A DNA stretch of 64,000 nucleotides from Clostridia bacterium (GTDB lineage: Bacteria > Bacillota > Clostridia > Christensenellales > QALW01), in assembly GCA_900769815.1 (NCBI GenBank), contig CAAGID010000011.1, positions 1 through 64,000 of the forward strand. The letters are read 5' to 3'. Positions 28,803 to 37,133 of the stretch are shown piece by piece; the stretch's first letter is position 1; each line of letters starts with the position of its first letter. Both the position numbers and the translations under genes were made by a program. Below the pieces are notes generated by a model that worked only from the letters and a program-made list of their open reading frames with translations, was not told the DNA's origin and ran no database searches.

Positions 28803-28821
28803 ACACACGTTGTTAAGAAGT

Positions 28822-28898
28822 GCTGATGTAGCTCAGTAGGTAGAGCGCATCCTTGGTAAGGATGAGGTTCACGAGTTCGACTCTCGTCATCAGCTCCA
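28822..28898 (+). tRNA. tRNA-Thr (anticodon GGT)
   Basis: Cloverleaf with a perfect acceptor stem GCTGATG/CATCAGC. The anticodon stem CATCC/GGATG closes the loop TTGGTAA, giving anticodon GGT. The T-arm is ACGAG-TTCGACT-CTCGT and CCA is encoded. The discriminator base is T, common for tRNA-Thr. Confidence 0.95.
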
Positions 28899-28900
28899 TA

Positions 28901-28929
28901 ACCCCTGTTTTTTACAGGGGTATTTTTTT
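28901..28929 (+). terminator. Terminator of tRNA-Thr
   Basis: ACCCCTGT (28901-28908) pairs with ACAGGGGT (28914-28921), then a run of seven T. Confidence 0.92.
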
Positions 28930-28942
28930 AGGAGTTTTTATT

Positions 28943-29917
28943 ATGATTAAAATATCTACTTTATTTATTTCGATTTTTACGCTTTTTCTTTTTATGCTTC
29001 CGGGTTTTATTGTTAAAAAAGCTAAAGTAGCCGATGGAGAGTTTCCAAAATCTCTTTCTGTTTTAACTTTATATATTACTCAGGTTGCACTTATCTTACA
29101 TAGTTTTATAATTGAATTTAATATGAAGATTTTCGCAAACCTCTGCCAAGTTTTTATCGGTGCTTTGCTTATTCACATACTCTTGTATATTATTGCAAAG
29201 GAATGTTTTAAAAAGGCTCCTGATAAAACACGCACAGTACTTCAATTTGGTCTGATTTTTTCTAATGCAGGATATATGGGAATTCCCGTTATAAGCGACG
29301 TTTTCGGCGCTGACCACGCTATATATGCAACTTTTTACGTTGTATGGTTTAACGTATTTTGTTATTCCGTAGGAAGACTTATTTATACCAACGATAAAAA
29401 ATACATTTCATTTAAGAAAGCTATTTTCAACCCTGCCGTAGTATCTGTAATAATAGGTCTTACTATATTTTTAACAGGTGCAGGTGCGTGGATTAAAAAC
29501 GTTATAAACGAGCCTACGTTTATCGGTAACTTTTTTAACATAATATATAAGGTTCTTGAAGCTCTGAAAAATATGGTTGCACCCGTATCTATGATGATAA
29601 TCGGTGCACGCCTTGCTGATATCAATTTTAAAGGTATTTTTAAGGACAAATATATGTATCCATTTGTTCTTTTACGCTTACTTGTTTTGCCTGCCATTAT
29701 TTGGTGTATGTTAAAGCTCTTTTCACTGGCAGGTTTATTGAGCGATATTTCTTTGGCAGTATTGCTTATACTTTCCTCTACCCCCGCCGCCACTGCCACA
29801 ACTATGTTCGCAGAACTCTATAATGGAGATTCTCCCTATGCAGGAAAGCTTGTTGCGCTTACTACAATTCTTTCAGTTGCAACAATGCCCATCGTTGCTT
29901 TGCTTTTATATATTTAG
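28943..29917 (+). CDS. AEC family transporter (auxin efflux carrier-like)
   Basis: 324 residues with about ten membrane helices in two halves, typical of the AEC family (PF03547). Bacterial members export or import malonate, malate and similar acids; substrate is unknown here. Conserved features are FGLIFSNAGYMGIPV in the first half and the helix-breaking STPAATATTMFA in the second. A longer frame reaches back into the tRNA, but the ATG at 28943 has TAGGAG 8 bases upstream and is the real start. It stands alone between two tRNA genes. Confidence 0.88.
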   Translation: MIKISTLFISIFTLFLFMLPGFIVKKAKVADGEFPKSLSVLTLYITQVALILHSFIIEFNMKIFANLCQVFIGALLIHILLYIIAKECFKKAPDKTRTVLQFGLIFSNAGYMGIPVISDVFGADHAIYATFYVVWFNVFCYSVGRLIYTNDKKYISFKKAIFNPAVVSVIIGLTIFLTGAGAWIKNVINEPTFIGNFFNIIYKVLEALKNMVAPVSMMIIGARLADINFKGIFKDKYMYPFVLLRLLVLPAIIWCMLKLFSLAGLLSDISLAVLLILSSTPAATATTMFAELYNGDSPYAGKLVALTTILSVATMPIVALLLYI

Positions 29918-29946
29918 TTGACAAAATCCAATTTGTAACTTAAAAT
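29918..29946 (+). promoter_or_regulatory. Promoter of tRNA-Arg
   Basis: TTGACA (29918-29923), 17-base spacer, TAAAAT (29941-29946). The -35 box starts at the base right after the AEC gene stop codon. Confidence 0.75.
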
Positions 29947-29957
29947 TATATAGCAAT

Positions 29958-30034
29958 GTTTCCGTAGCTCAGCAGGATAGAGCGACCGCCTCCTAAGCGG
30001 TAGGTCGGGTGTTCGAATCACCTCGGGAACGCCA
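29958..30034 (+). tRNA. tRNA-Arg (anticodon CCT)
   Basis: 77 nt. The acceptor GTTTCCG pairs with CGGGAAC (one G-U pair). The anticodon stem ACCGC/GCGGT closes loop CTCCTAA, giving anticodon CCT, which reads AGG. T-arm GGTGTTCGAATCACC. Discriminator G and encoded CCA. Confidence 0.94.
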
Positions 30035-30068
30035 AAGGCACTGAAAAAATTTTTCAGTGCCTTTAATT
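30034..30068. terminator. Terminator after tRNA-Arg
   Basis: AAAGGCACTG and CAGTGCCTTT face each other across an A/T-rich centre (30034-30064), followed by T-rich sequence. It also suits the convergent small gene at 30069. Confidence 0.85.
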
Positions 30069-30173
30069 TTAAGTTTTTTTAACTGCTTTGTTAATCTGAA
30101 CAAGGCACATTGCAAAGATGCCTGCAACTCCGCCTATCATGATACCTAATATAAATAAAAAAATACCAAGCAT
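30069..30173 (-). CDS. DUF3789-like mini membrane protein
   Basis: 34 residues beginning MLGIFLFILGIM. One glycine-rich hydrophobic helix covers residues 2-26 and is followed by QINKAVKKT. AAAGGAG lies 8 bases before the ATG, and the frame is clean. The pattern GVAGIFAMCLVQI matches the DUF3789 mini-protein family of Clostridia, whose function is unknown. It is not in the same block as the alpha/beta hydrolase because about 46 bases separate them; whether they share a transcript is unclear. Confidence 0.72.
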   Translation of the reverse strand: MLGIFLFILGIMIGGVAGIFAMCLVQINKAVKKT

Positions 30174-30219
30174 AGGAAAATCTCCTTTCTTGGTATTATT
30201 TTTTGTCTTATTTTAGTTT

Positions 30220-31164
30220 TTATTCAAAATAACTCATATCGCCAGAAAGAACGGCTCTTTTAAAATCATTGACCTCTTTTTTATAGCCTTCCTCATCAAT
30301 AAGAAAGCTAAGCCCGTGCCCTGCATCCTTTACGGTAAATATGCGTTTTTTACTTGTACACGCTTCAAATATGGGCTTACACATATAAAATGGAACAAAG
30401 TGGTCATCCTCGCCGTGAATAATAAGCACCGGAACTTTTGCATTTTTCACTGCCTGTTCAGGGCTTGTTTCCGTCCAATTAAAGCCTGCAAAAAGTTTTG
30501 CACTTAAACTAATAAAAGGCTCGGCAAGTTTTTGTGGAAAACCCATTTTCTTACTTTCAAGCAAAATAATTTCCTTAGGCGAAGAATATGCACAGTCAGC
30601 AATAATCCCCTTAACATTTTCCGGTAAATCAAGGTCGCTTGCCATAAGCACCGTTGCAGCACCCATAGAAACGCCTGAAATTATAATTTTAACGCCTGAA
30701 AATCGTTCTATGATATATTTTATCCACTCTAAGCAATCATACCTTTCCTTAACACCAAAGGTAATTACGTTCCCCTTACTGTCACCGTGAGCACGGTGGT
30801 CAGGTAAAAGCACGTTATGACCAAAATCTCTTGCAAGGACAAAACCGCCTCCGCAATCGTTTTCGGCTTTTGAGCGATACCCGTGAAAAATAATATCAAC
30901 CGGTGCACCGTCTTTAAAATGATAGTATTTTCCCTTTAGAAGTGTGCCGTCAAATGAGATTATTTCAACACTTTCAAAATCGGTATTCTTTACCTGTCGG
31001 TAAGGCTCGTTAAGTCTATCTCCTAAAGCACGGTATTGCTCGCCTAAATCTACCCTTTTCCCTCTTTTGCGAGGCGGATTATAAAAGGCAGTATCAAAAA
31101 CATACAAAAGAAAACCCAATAAAACAGTCAATAATATTGCGACTGTTATATAAACGTATATCAT
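30220..31164 (-). CDS. Membrane-anchored alpha/beta hydrolase
   Basis: 314 residues. One N-terminal membrane helix (about 5-24) is followed by an alpha/beta hydrolase fold. The nucleophile elbow is GVSMGAA. The acid is likely the Asp in IHGEDDHFVP, and the His is in KDAGHGLSF. HGYRSKAEND fits the oxyanion region. Such hydrolases act on lipids, peptides or acyl esters; the substrate is unknown. Confidence 0.85.
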   Translation of the reverse strand: MIYVYITVAILLTVLLGFLLYVFDTAFYNPPRKRGKRVDLGEQYRALGDRLNEPYRQVKNTDFESVEIISFDGTLLKGKYYHFKDGAPVDIIFHGYRSKAENDCGGGFVLARDFGHNVLLPDHRAHGDSKGNVITFGVKERYDCLEWIKYIIERFSGVKIIISGVSMGAATVLMASDLDLPENVKGIIADCAYSSPKEIILLESKKMGFPQKLAEPFISLSAKLFAGFNWTETSPEQAVKNAKVPVLIIHGEDDHFVPFYMCKPIFEACTSKKRIFTVKDAGHGLSFLIDEEGYKKEVNDFKRAVLSGDMSYFE

Positions 31165-31175
31165 ATTTTCTCCGA

Positions 31176-31206
31176 TAAAAACAGGATGCCGACATTGCCG
31201 ACATCC
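31176..31206 (-). terminator. Terminator after yebC
   Basis: On the minus strand GGATGTCGGC and a matching right arm ending in CATCC (31206-31184) form a 10-bp stem, followed by GTTTTTAT. Confidence 0.8.
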
Positions 31207-31211
31207 ATATA

Positions 31212-31958
31212 TTATTCTTCTTCCTCATCCTCAGGAAGCTCAGCATTATGGTAAACGTTCTGAACATCATCGTGATCATCAAACTGATCAAGCATCCAAT
31301 AAATCTTTTTAAGAACGTCATCACCTGAAACAGCAACGGTATTCTGGGGAACCATATCATTTGTTGCTTCCATAAAGGTATAACCTTCATCTTCAAGTGC
31401 CTGACGAACTGCTGAAAAATCATCGGGTGAAGTATAGATTTCAAAGGTGTCTTCAACGGGTGTAAAATCTTCAGCACCTGCATCAAGTGCGCTCATCATA
31501 AGTGCTTCTTCATCGATTTTACCGTCGTTTTCAATAATTATAACACCTTTTTTATCAAACATCCAGGAAACGCAACCTGTTGCACCCATACTTCCGCCTG
31601 CTTTATCAAAAATATGTCTGATTTCGCCTGCGGTACGGTTACGGTTATCGGTAAGAATTTCTACGATAACTGCAACACCTGCGGGACCGTAACCTTCATA
31701 AACCAGTTCTTCATAGTTAGCACCGTCGCCTTCGCCTGCGGCTTTCTTAATTGAACGGGTAATTGTATCGTTAGGCATATTATTTGCCTTTGCCTTTGCA
31801 ATAACGTCGGCAAGTTTTGAGTTTACTGAGGGGTCGGGTCCGCCTGATTTAACTGCAACCGCTAATTCTCTGCCGATTTTAGTAAAAATCTTACCTTTTG
31901 CGGCGTCTGTTTTTGCTTTTTTATTCTTTATATTTGCCCATTTGGAATGTCCTGACAT
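31212..31958 (-). CDS. yebC: YebC/PmpR family regulator (TACO1-like)
   Basis: 248 residues beginning [16 protein letters not shown], the family signature. Members bind DNA as regulators (PmpR) or act on ribosomes during translation of proline stretches (YeeN/TACO1). The acidic C-terminus LPEDEEEE is common. It follows the SpoU methyltransferase gene by 12 bases and ends at a terminator. Confidence 0.95.
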   Translation of the reverse strand: MSGHSKWANIKNKKAKTDAAKGKIFTKIGRELAVAVKSGGPDPSVNSKLADVIAKAKANNMPNDTITRSIKKAAGEGDGANYEELVYEGYGPAGVAVIVEILTDNRNRTAGEIRHIFDKAGGSMGATGCVSWMFDKKGVIIIENDGKIDEEALMMSALDAGAEDFTPVEDTFEIYTSPDDFSAVRQALEDEGYTFMEATNDMVPQNTVAVSGDDVLKKIYWMLDQFDDHDDVQNVYHNAELPEDEEEE

Positions 31959-31970
31959 AATATATCCTCC

Positions 31971-32732
31971 TTATTTACGGAAAGTAAAGCCGTATATCAA
32001 TATCCCTGCGGCAATAGCGGCATTTAAGGACTCCGCGCCGCCACGCATTGGAAGTGTTATTATTTTATCGGAAAAAGATAAGATTTCATCACAAATTCCG
32101 TTACCTTCGTTTCCGATTATTATACAGCTTTTTTCACTGTCAATATCTTTTACAGAATTAAAATCTTCGCCGTCAAGTGCCGCTGAATAAACAGTATAAC
32201 CACTATCTTTAATTTTTTGAAGCGCATCTATACTGTCAGAGGCAAGCATAATAGAAATATTAAAAATAGAACTCATCGTTGCACGGACAGTTTTGGGGTT
32301 AAAAAGTTCAACACAGTCCTTTGAAAGCACAACTGCCCCTGCGCCTAAAGCATCAGCGGTACGGATAATCGTGCCTAAGTTACCTGCATCCTGAAGTCTG
32401 TCAAGAAACACAACGAGACCTCTAATTTTGTTTATATCAAAAGTAAGGTCAGGTATGTATGCTTCAGCAATAATTCCTTCGGGGCTTGAAGTATCAGATA
32501 ACACCTCAATAACTCTGCGTGAAACCTCAATTATTTCACACTGACAGGAAAAATCAAAAGTAATGCCTTCTTCAATAAGAACGCTTTTAAACTTTACCCC
32601 GTGCTCAATGGCGTCAAGAACTGCTCGCTTTCCCTCAATAAGGTATAAGCCCTTTTCCGTTCTGCCCTTTTTGCTTTTAAGAGTTTTTAAAAATTTAATT
32701 CTGTCATTTGACGTACTCGTTATTTTCATCAT
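31971..32732 (-). CDS. SpoU-family RNA 2'-O-methyltransferase (TrmH/RlmB-like)
   Basis: 253 residues: substrate-binding N-terminal domain (about 1-95), then a SPOUT fold. Motif 1 is LDRLQDAGNLGTIIRTADALG, motif 2 IIIGNEGNGI and motif 3 LPMRGGAESLNAAIAAGI. It methylates rRNA or tRNA ribose; the target nucleotide is not deducible. rplT and rpmI, encoded upstream, are separated from it by a terminator, which is a common Firmicutes neighbourhood. Confidence 0.9.
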   Translation of the reverse strand: MMKITSTSNDRIKFLKTLKSKKGRTEKGLYLIEGKRAVLDAIEHGVKFKSVLIEEGITFDFSCQCEIIEVSRRVIEVLSDTSSPEGIIAEAYIPDLTFDINKIRGLVVFLDRLQDAGNLGTIIRTADALGAGAVVLSKDCVELFNPKTVRATMSSIFNISIMLASDSIDALQKIKDSGYTVYSAALDGEDFNSVKDIDSEKSCIIIGNEGNGICDEILSFSDKIITLPMRGGAESLNAAIAAGILIYGFTFRK

Positions 32733-32737
32733 AATTA

Positions 32738-32772
32738 TAAAAAAGTGTGCAATGAAATATTACATTGCACAC
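32738..32772 (-). terminator. Terminator of infC-rpmI-rplT
   Basis: GTGTGCAATG (32745-32754) pairs with CATTGCACAC (32763-32772). A run of T follows on the minus strand. Confidence 0.92.
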
Positions 32773-32780
32773 AACTTTTA

Positions 32781-33131
32781 TTAAATGTTCTTCTTAGCAA
32801 TTTCTGCAAGCTGTGCAAATGCTTCTGCATTATATACTGCAAGCTCTGCAAGCATCTTACGGTTGATTTCGATTTCAGCCTTCTTAAGACCGCAGATAAG
32901 CTTGCTGTAGTTAAGACCGTTAAGTCTTGCAGCTGCATTGATACGGGTAATCCAAAGTGCACGGAAATCTCTTTTTCTAAGCTTACGGCCAACGTATGCG
33001 TAAGCCTGTGATTTCATAACAGCCTGGTTAGCAACACGGAACTGTCTTGATTTTGCACCAAAATAGCCCTTTGCAAGCTTTAAGACCTTTTTATGATTTT
33101 TCTTTGTATTTACTGCTCTTTTAATTCTCAT
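32781..33131 (-). CDS. rplT: Ribosomal protein L20
   Basis: 116 residues beginning [15 protein letters not shown], with [12 protein letters not shown] and [16 protein letters not shown]. It binds 23S rRNA early in assembly and, in Firmicutes, represses its own operon through the infC leader. Confidence 0.98.
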   Translation of the reverse strand: MRIKRAVNTKKNHKKVLKLAKGYFGAKSRQFRVANQAVMKSQAYAYVGRKLRKRDFRALWITRINAAARLNGLNYSKLICGLKKAEIEINRKMLAELAVYNAEAFAQLAEIAKKNI

Positions 33132-33150
33132 TTTTCTATCCTCCTAAAGC

Positions 33151-33348
33151 TTACTTATAAGGTATAAGAGTACGAATATTTGCTGCTTCGCACTGGGCAA
33201 TATAGCCACCCTTACGTAAATTTCTCTTTCTCTTGGTTGATTTCTTTGTTAAGATATGGCTTCTGTAAGCCTTGCCTCTCTTAACTTTTCCGGTAGCGGT
33301 AAGTGAAAATCTTTTAGCCGCACCTCTGTGAGTCTTCATTTTTGGCAT
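33151..33348 (-). CDS. rpmI: Ribosomal protein L35
   Basis: 65 residues beginning [17 protein letters not shown], ending with a basic tail. Middle gene of infC-rpmI-rplT. Confidence 0.98.
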   Translation of the reverse strand: MPKMKTHRGAAKRFSLTATGKVKRGKAYRSHILTKKSTKRKRNLRKGGYIAQCEAANIRTLIPYK

Positions 33349-33372
33349 AGTAAATTACCTCCTATTAAAAGT

Positions 33373-33876
33373 TTAAATTTGTGATAATATCATTATGAGA
33401 TTTCTACCTTCAAGGAGAGGCTTCTTCTCAATTTTGGCATCATCTTTCAACATCTCAGCAAAAAGCTGCATAATCTGATGACCAATCTCGGGGTGAGTTA
33501 TCTGACGGGCACGGAAACGAATTGAAACTTTTACCTTGTCGCCTGCAGTTAAAAACTCTTTTGCTTTTTTTGCTTTTACTTCCATATCGTGTTTTTCAAT
33601 AGTAGCTGAAAGCTGGATTTCATGAAGTGCAATAACCTTCTGATTCTTGCGTGCTTCCTTCTCCCTCTTCTGTGCCTCAAAACGATATTTGCCGTAATCC
33701 ATTATTTTGCATACCGGTGGAACTGCTTTAGGTGATATAAGACAAAGATCCATATCCTCCTCAACAGCCATACGCATTGCCTGTTCAAGAGGCATAATGC
33801 CGTGCTGTGTACCGTCCGAACCGATAAGTCTGACTTCTTTTTCCCTGATTTCATCATTGATAGCTAATTCTGTAAT
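33373..33876 (-). CDS. infC: Translation initiation factor IF-3 (AUU start)
   Basis: 167 residues. Conserved parts are AINDEIREKEVRLIG, KIMDYGKYRFEAQKR and the C-terminal domain with RFRARQITHPEIG. The start is read as ATT at 33876-33874: GGAGG lies 8 bases upstream, and the only other candidate (GTG) lies against that site. AUU starts on infC are well known and let IF-3 repress its own synthesis. A longer frame starting upstream would be inside the leader terminator. Confidence 0.93.
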   Translation of the reverse strand: MTELAINDEIREKEVRLIGSDGTQHGIMPLEQAMRMAVEEDMDLCLISPKAVPPVCKIMDYGKYRFEAQKREKEARKNQKVIALHEIQLSATIEKHDMEVKAKKAKEFLTAGDKVKVSIRFRARQITHPEIGHQIMQLFAEMLKDDAKIEKKPLLEGRNLIMILSQI

Positions 33877-33897
33877 GTTGAACACCTCCAAATAAAA

Positions 33898-34043
33898 TAA
33901 AAGCGGGCAGCATAAAACTACCCGCATAAAATAAGCTTATATTAGCCAATCGTTAACCGTGTGCAGCGCAATTACTGACAGGTGAGAAGCGGGCAGCTCC
34001 TACTTTGCTTGGTTATGATACTACCTTTTTTTCCTTTTGTCAA
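33898..34043 (-). promoter_or_regulatory. infC promoter and leader attenuator (L20-leader type)
   Basis: Minus-strand promoter TTGACA (34043-34038), 17-base spacer, TATCAT (34020-34015). The leader ends in a terminator, GCGGGTAG (33925-33918) with CTGCCCGC (33910-33903), then TTTTATTTT. The word CTGCCCGC also occurs earlier (33996-33989) and can pair with the same GCGGGTAG, giving an antiterminator. This is the classical layout of the Firmicutes L20 leader. The two pairings are seen; L20 binding is inferred. Confidence 0.85.
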
Positions 34044-34067
34044 CTGTTTTTTTCTTTTTTTGCAAAT

Positions 34068-35972
34068 TTATTGCATATTATATTTTTCAGCCTGAGCGGA
34101 GAACATTTTTTCATACTCGCCCTTTTGCTTCATAAGCTCTTTGTGATTGCCTTCTTCAAGGATTTTTCCTTCTTTAACAACCACTATCCTGTCGGCATCA
34201 ACGGCACTTGAAAGCCTATGTGAAACGAATAACGTTGTTTTCCCTTTACGAAGCTTATCAAACTGCCTGAAAATCTCCTGTTCAGCAAGGGCATCAAGAG
34301 ATGCGGTAGGCTCATCAAGAATAAGTATATCTGCATCAGAATAAAAGGCTCTTGCAACGGCAAGTTTCTGCCACTGTCCTACTGAAAGTTCAATACCTTC
34401 TTCCTCAAAAATACGCATAAGGGGTGTACTGAATTCTTCGGGAAGTTTATCTATATATTCAATAGCGTTACTCTGAACGGCAGCATTTACTATATCTTCT
34501 TCATTTTCTTCTTTATGAAGATTACCGAACTTAATATTTTCTTTTACGCTTACCGCATACCTGCCAAAATCCTGAAAAACTATGCCGAACAAGCTATAAA
34601 GACTTTCAACGTCATAATTTTTAATATCTTTTCCATCAAGAAGTATTACACCATCGGTTGGGTCATAAAGACGGGTAAGCAACTTTATTATAGTTGTTTT
34701 ACCTGCACCGTTCAGTCCTACAAGGGCAACGGTCTCCCCTGCTTTTAACGTAAAATCAAAATTTTCAAGAACCAATTTATCTGTTCCCGGATATTTAAAA
34801 CTTACGTTACAAAATTCAATCGTATGGCTTGTTCCTTTTTCAGGTATAATTGCATCAGGTACGGAAACAATTTTACTTTTGTGATTCATAAACGAAATCA
34901 GATTATCAATAAAAAGCGTTCCTTCATAGACAGTTGCAGTACCCGATATGAAGGTTGTTACTCCCACGCCTATAGAACTTATTGCACCTGTATAGAAGGA
35001 GTAATCACCTATTAAAATAGACTCATCCATAACAAGCATTGCTACAAAATAGAGCAGCGCACAGTTTGCAATAATCCTTAATAAACCAAAGGAGAAGTTC
35101 CAGATACCTTCTTCAAAAATAAGTTTTTTGAGACCCTTAAAGTAACCTTTAAAAGCTTCGTCATAGCGTTCCTCAAAATCATCAGCAATACCCAAAAGTC
35201 GCATTTCTTTGACCATATCTTTATTTACAACAGCCGAAGAATAATAATTCATCTGCCTTCTTGCTTTTGACCTTCTGAACATATATCTTACCGTCTTTTT
35301 ACGATAGATATAATTTACAACTGCATACGGTAAAGCAAGAATACCTACTATCAGAGGTGCAACGATACTTATTTTAACCAACACAACAATATACATCGAA
35401 ATACTAATTACCGTACTTATGATATTAAGCGTTGAATTAAGTATCTGTACGGGACGCATACCTGCTTCACGATTGGCATTTTCAAGCTTTTCGTAAAAAT
35501 CAGGTAAGTCGAAACAAGCAACGTCCACACTTTTGGCTTTACTCATTATTTTACGCCTGATATGATTTGTAACAAGCTCGCCTGAAAGCCTCATAACGAT
35601 CTGATTTGCATCAGTCGTAATTCTGTTCAAAAACTGATGGATGAACTGGAATACAAAAAGAACGCCTATTGCAACAGTCATCTGAGTTGCCTTATCTGTT
35701 GCAAGTGCATTTATTATCTGTGCAGTAATATACGTACCTACAACCGGTAAAATACCATTTATAAGTGCAACCAGTATCATTATAATAAGTATCCAAGGAT
35801 TAGCTTCCCATACAAGTTTAAAAATATAAAAGAGTCTTGAGAAAAAAGAACATATTACATTTTTCAAATACCGCGGAACTTCTTTTATATTTTGGGGTTT
35901 CGGTTCCCTGTTTTTATCTTCAGCGTGATTGGGGGGCGGTCCCATATGGACGCCGGGGCCGTTTCCTGCCAT
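34068..35972 (-). CDS. ABC exporter half-transporter (membrane plus ATPase)
   Basis: 634 residues. A Gly/Pro-rich N-terminal extension is followed by six membrane helices (about 55-340) and a nucleotide-binding domain. Walker A is GLNGAGKTT and Walker B ILILDEPTASLD; the H-loop is VSHRLS. The signature is LSVGQWQK instead of LSGGQ, as seen in some peptide/lantibiotic exporters. It lies at the end of a minus-strand series (PTS-like, HAD, UPF0340) with 15 bases to its upstream neighbour. Substrate unknown; may work as homodimer. Confidence 0.88.
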   Translation of the reverse strand: MAGNGPGVHMGPPPNHAEDKNREPKPQNIKEVPRYLKNVICSFFSRLFYIFKLVWEANPWILIIMILVALINGILPVVGTYITAQIINALATDKATQMTVAIGVLFVFQFIHQFLNRITTDANQIVMRLSGELVTNHIRRKIMSKAKSVDVACFDLPDFYEKLENANREAGMRPVQILNSTLNIISTVISISMYIVVLVKISIVAPLIVGILALPYAVVNYIYRKKTVRYMFRRSKARRQMNYYSSAVVNKDMVKEMRLLGIADDFEERYDEAFKGYFKGLKKLIFEEGIWNFSFGLLRIIANCALLYFVAMLVMDESILIGDYSFYTGAISSIGVGVTTFISGTATVYEGTLFIDNLISFMNHKSKIVSVPDAIIPEKGTSHTIEFCNVSFKYPGTDKLVLENFDFTLKAGETVALVGLNGAGKTTIIKLLTRLYDPTDGVILLDGKDIKNYDVESLYSLFGIVFQDFGRYAVSVKENIKFGNLHKEENEEDIVNAAVQSNAIEYIDKLPEEFSTPLMRIFEEEGIELSVGQWQKLAVARAFYSDADILILDEPTASLDALAEQEIFRQFDKLRKGKTTLFVSHRLSSAVDADRIVVVKEGKILEEGNHKELMKQKGEYEKMFSAQAEKYNMQ

Positions 35973-35987
35973 AAGATTTTTCTCCTA

Positions 35988-36524
35988 TCAATTATATTTT
36001 GCTCTTTCGCCGCCAATATATTTAGGTCTTGTTTTTGCACACAAAAGAAGTGCATCGCCAATTTTGTTCATTGATAATCTTACCGGTACTGCAACAGCCT
36101 TTAAGTGCATACCGATAAGCGTACCACCGATATCAAGACCTGCTTTTGCCTTGATATTTTCGACAGCAACAGGCTCATTGAAATTCTTATAAGCACAAGT
36201 TGCAAAAGAGCCTCCCGCTTTAGGCTGAGGAACTACGGAAACAATCTCATATCCGAATTTTTCAGCAACTTCTCTTTCAATTATAAGTGCTCTGTTAAGA
36301 TGTTCACAGCACTGTGCGGCAAGATATATCCCTTTCTCTTTAAGATAAGGATAAATACCGTTAAAAACGTATTCTGCCGTTTCAAAGCTTGAGTTTTTAC
36401 CTATTTTACCGCCTACGATTTCGCTTGAGGAACAACCGATAACCATTAAATCACCCTTTTTAAGTTCAGCAACTTCAACGAACTCTTTTATCATTTGTTC
36501 TGCCTGTTTCTTTAAATTTTCCAT
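35988..36524 (-). CDS. UPF0340/TIGR01440 family protein (YwlG-like)
   Basis: 178 residues from the ATG at 36524; AGGTGG sits 5 bases before it, and the longer GTG start lies within that site. Conserved parts are GCSSSEIVGGKIGK, CEHLNRALI and GLDIGGTLIGMHL. It is the widespread Firmicutes family of unknown function, typically near glyA or rpiB; here it follows a HAD hydrolase. Confidence 0.9.
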   Translation of the reverse strand: MENLKKQAEQMIKEFVEVAELKKGDLMVIGCSSSEIVGGKIGKNSSFETAEYVFNGIYPYLKEKGIYLAAQCCEHLNRALIIEREVAEKFGYEIVSVVPQPKAGGSFATCAYKNFNEPVAVENIKAKAGLDIGGTLIGMHLKAVAVPVRLSMNKIGDALLLCAKTRPKYIGGERAKYN

Positions 36525-36533
36525 ATAATCCAC

Positions 36534-37133
36534 CTATTTTAAATTTTCAAGAAAGTCCTTGAATTTTTGCACATTACCATCAAATAAATATCCCATAATA
36601 CCAACGCTTTCGGCACCACTTATATTATCGGCTCTGTCATCTACAAACAATGTCTCCGACGCTTTAAAATCATATTTTTTCAAAACGTACTCAAAAATAT
36701 CTTGATTGGGTTTTGTCATTCCGCACGCTGAAGAAAACACTATCTTATTAAAACGCATTATCATTGGATTTTCCCGATAATGTTTAACAAACAAAGTTGC
36801 AATATTTGAAAGAATACAAAGGTTAATTCCTTCTTTTTTTAAATTTTCAACAACTTCTGCCATACCTTCTATTTCAGGAATATTATAAATCCAGTTATAG
36901 TACACCTTTTCAGCACTGTGCCATAATCTTTCAGGTAGGCGTTTTTTACATTCTTCAATAACTTCTTCATCGGTAATAGTTCCTGCATCAAGTTTATCCC
37001 AATAGGTTCTGTCAAAGACAACTTCCGCAACTAATTTTATATCATTTTCATCACTGATATAAGCTTTTGTCATATCGTAAGGAATGAACTTAACAAGCAC
37101 CTGTCCGAAATCAAAAATAATATTCTTTATCAT
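36534..37133 (-). CDS. HAD-superfamily hydrolase (subfamily IA)
   Basis: 199 residues. Motif I FDFGQVLV has the nucleophile Asp, with Gly at the usual second Asp, as in YihX-like phosphatases. Motif II is LSNIA, the Lys is in MTKPNQDIFEY and motif IV is FVDDRADN. Probably a sugar-phosphate phosphatase (alpha-glucose-1-phosphatase-like). It overlaps the PTS IIC-like gene stop by 4 bases, so the two are translated together, which may link it to a sugar phosphate. Confidence 0.87.
   Translation of the reverse strand: MIKNIIFDFGQVLVKFIPYDMTKAYISDENDIKLVAEVVFDRTYWDKLDAGTITDEEVIEECKKRLPERLWHSAEKVYYNWIYNIPEIEGMAEVVENLKKEGINLCILSNIATLFVKHYRENPMIMRFNKIVFSSACGMTKPNQDIFEYVLKKYDFKASETLFVDDRADNISGAESVGIMGYLFDGNVQKFKDFLENLK

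Noticed and set aside
28853..28942. Upstream extension of the AEC transporter frame into tRNA-Thr
   Set aside because: It would translate the tRNA and its terminator; the ATG at 28943 has a good ribosome site.
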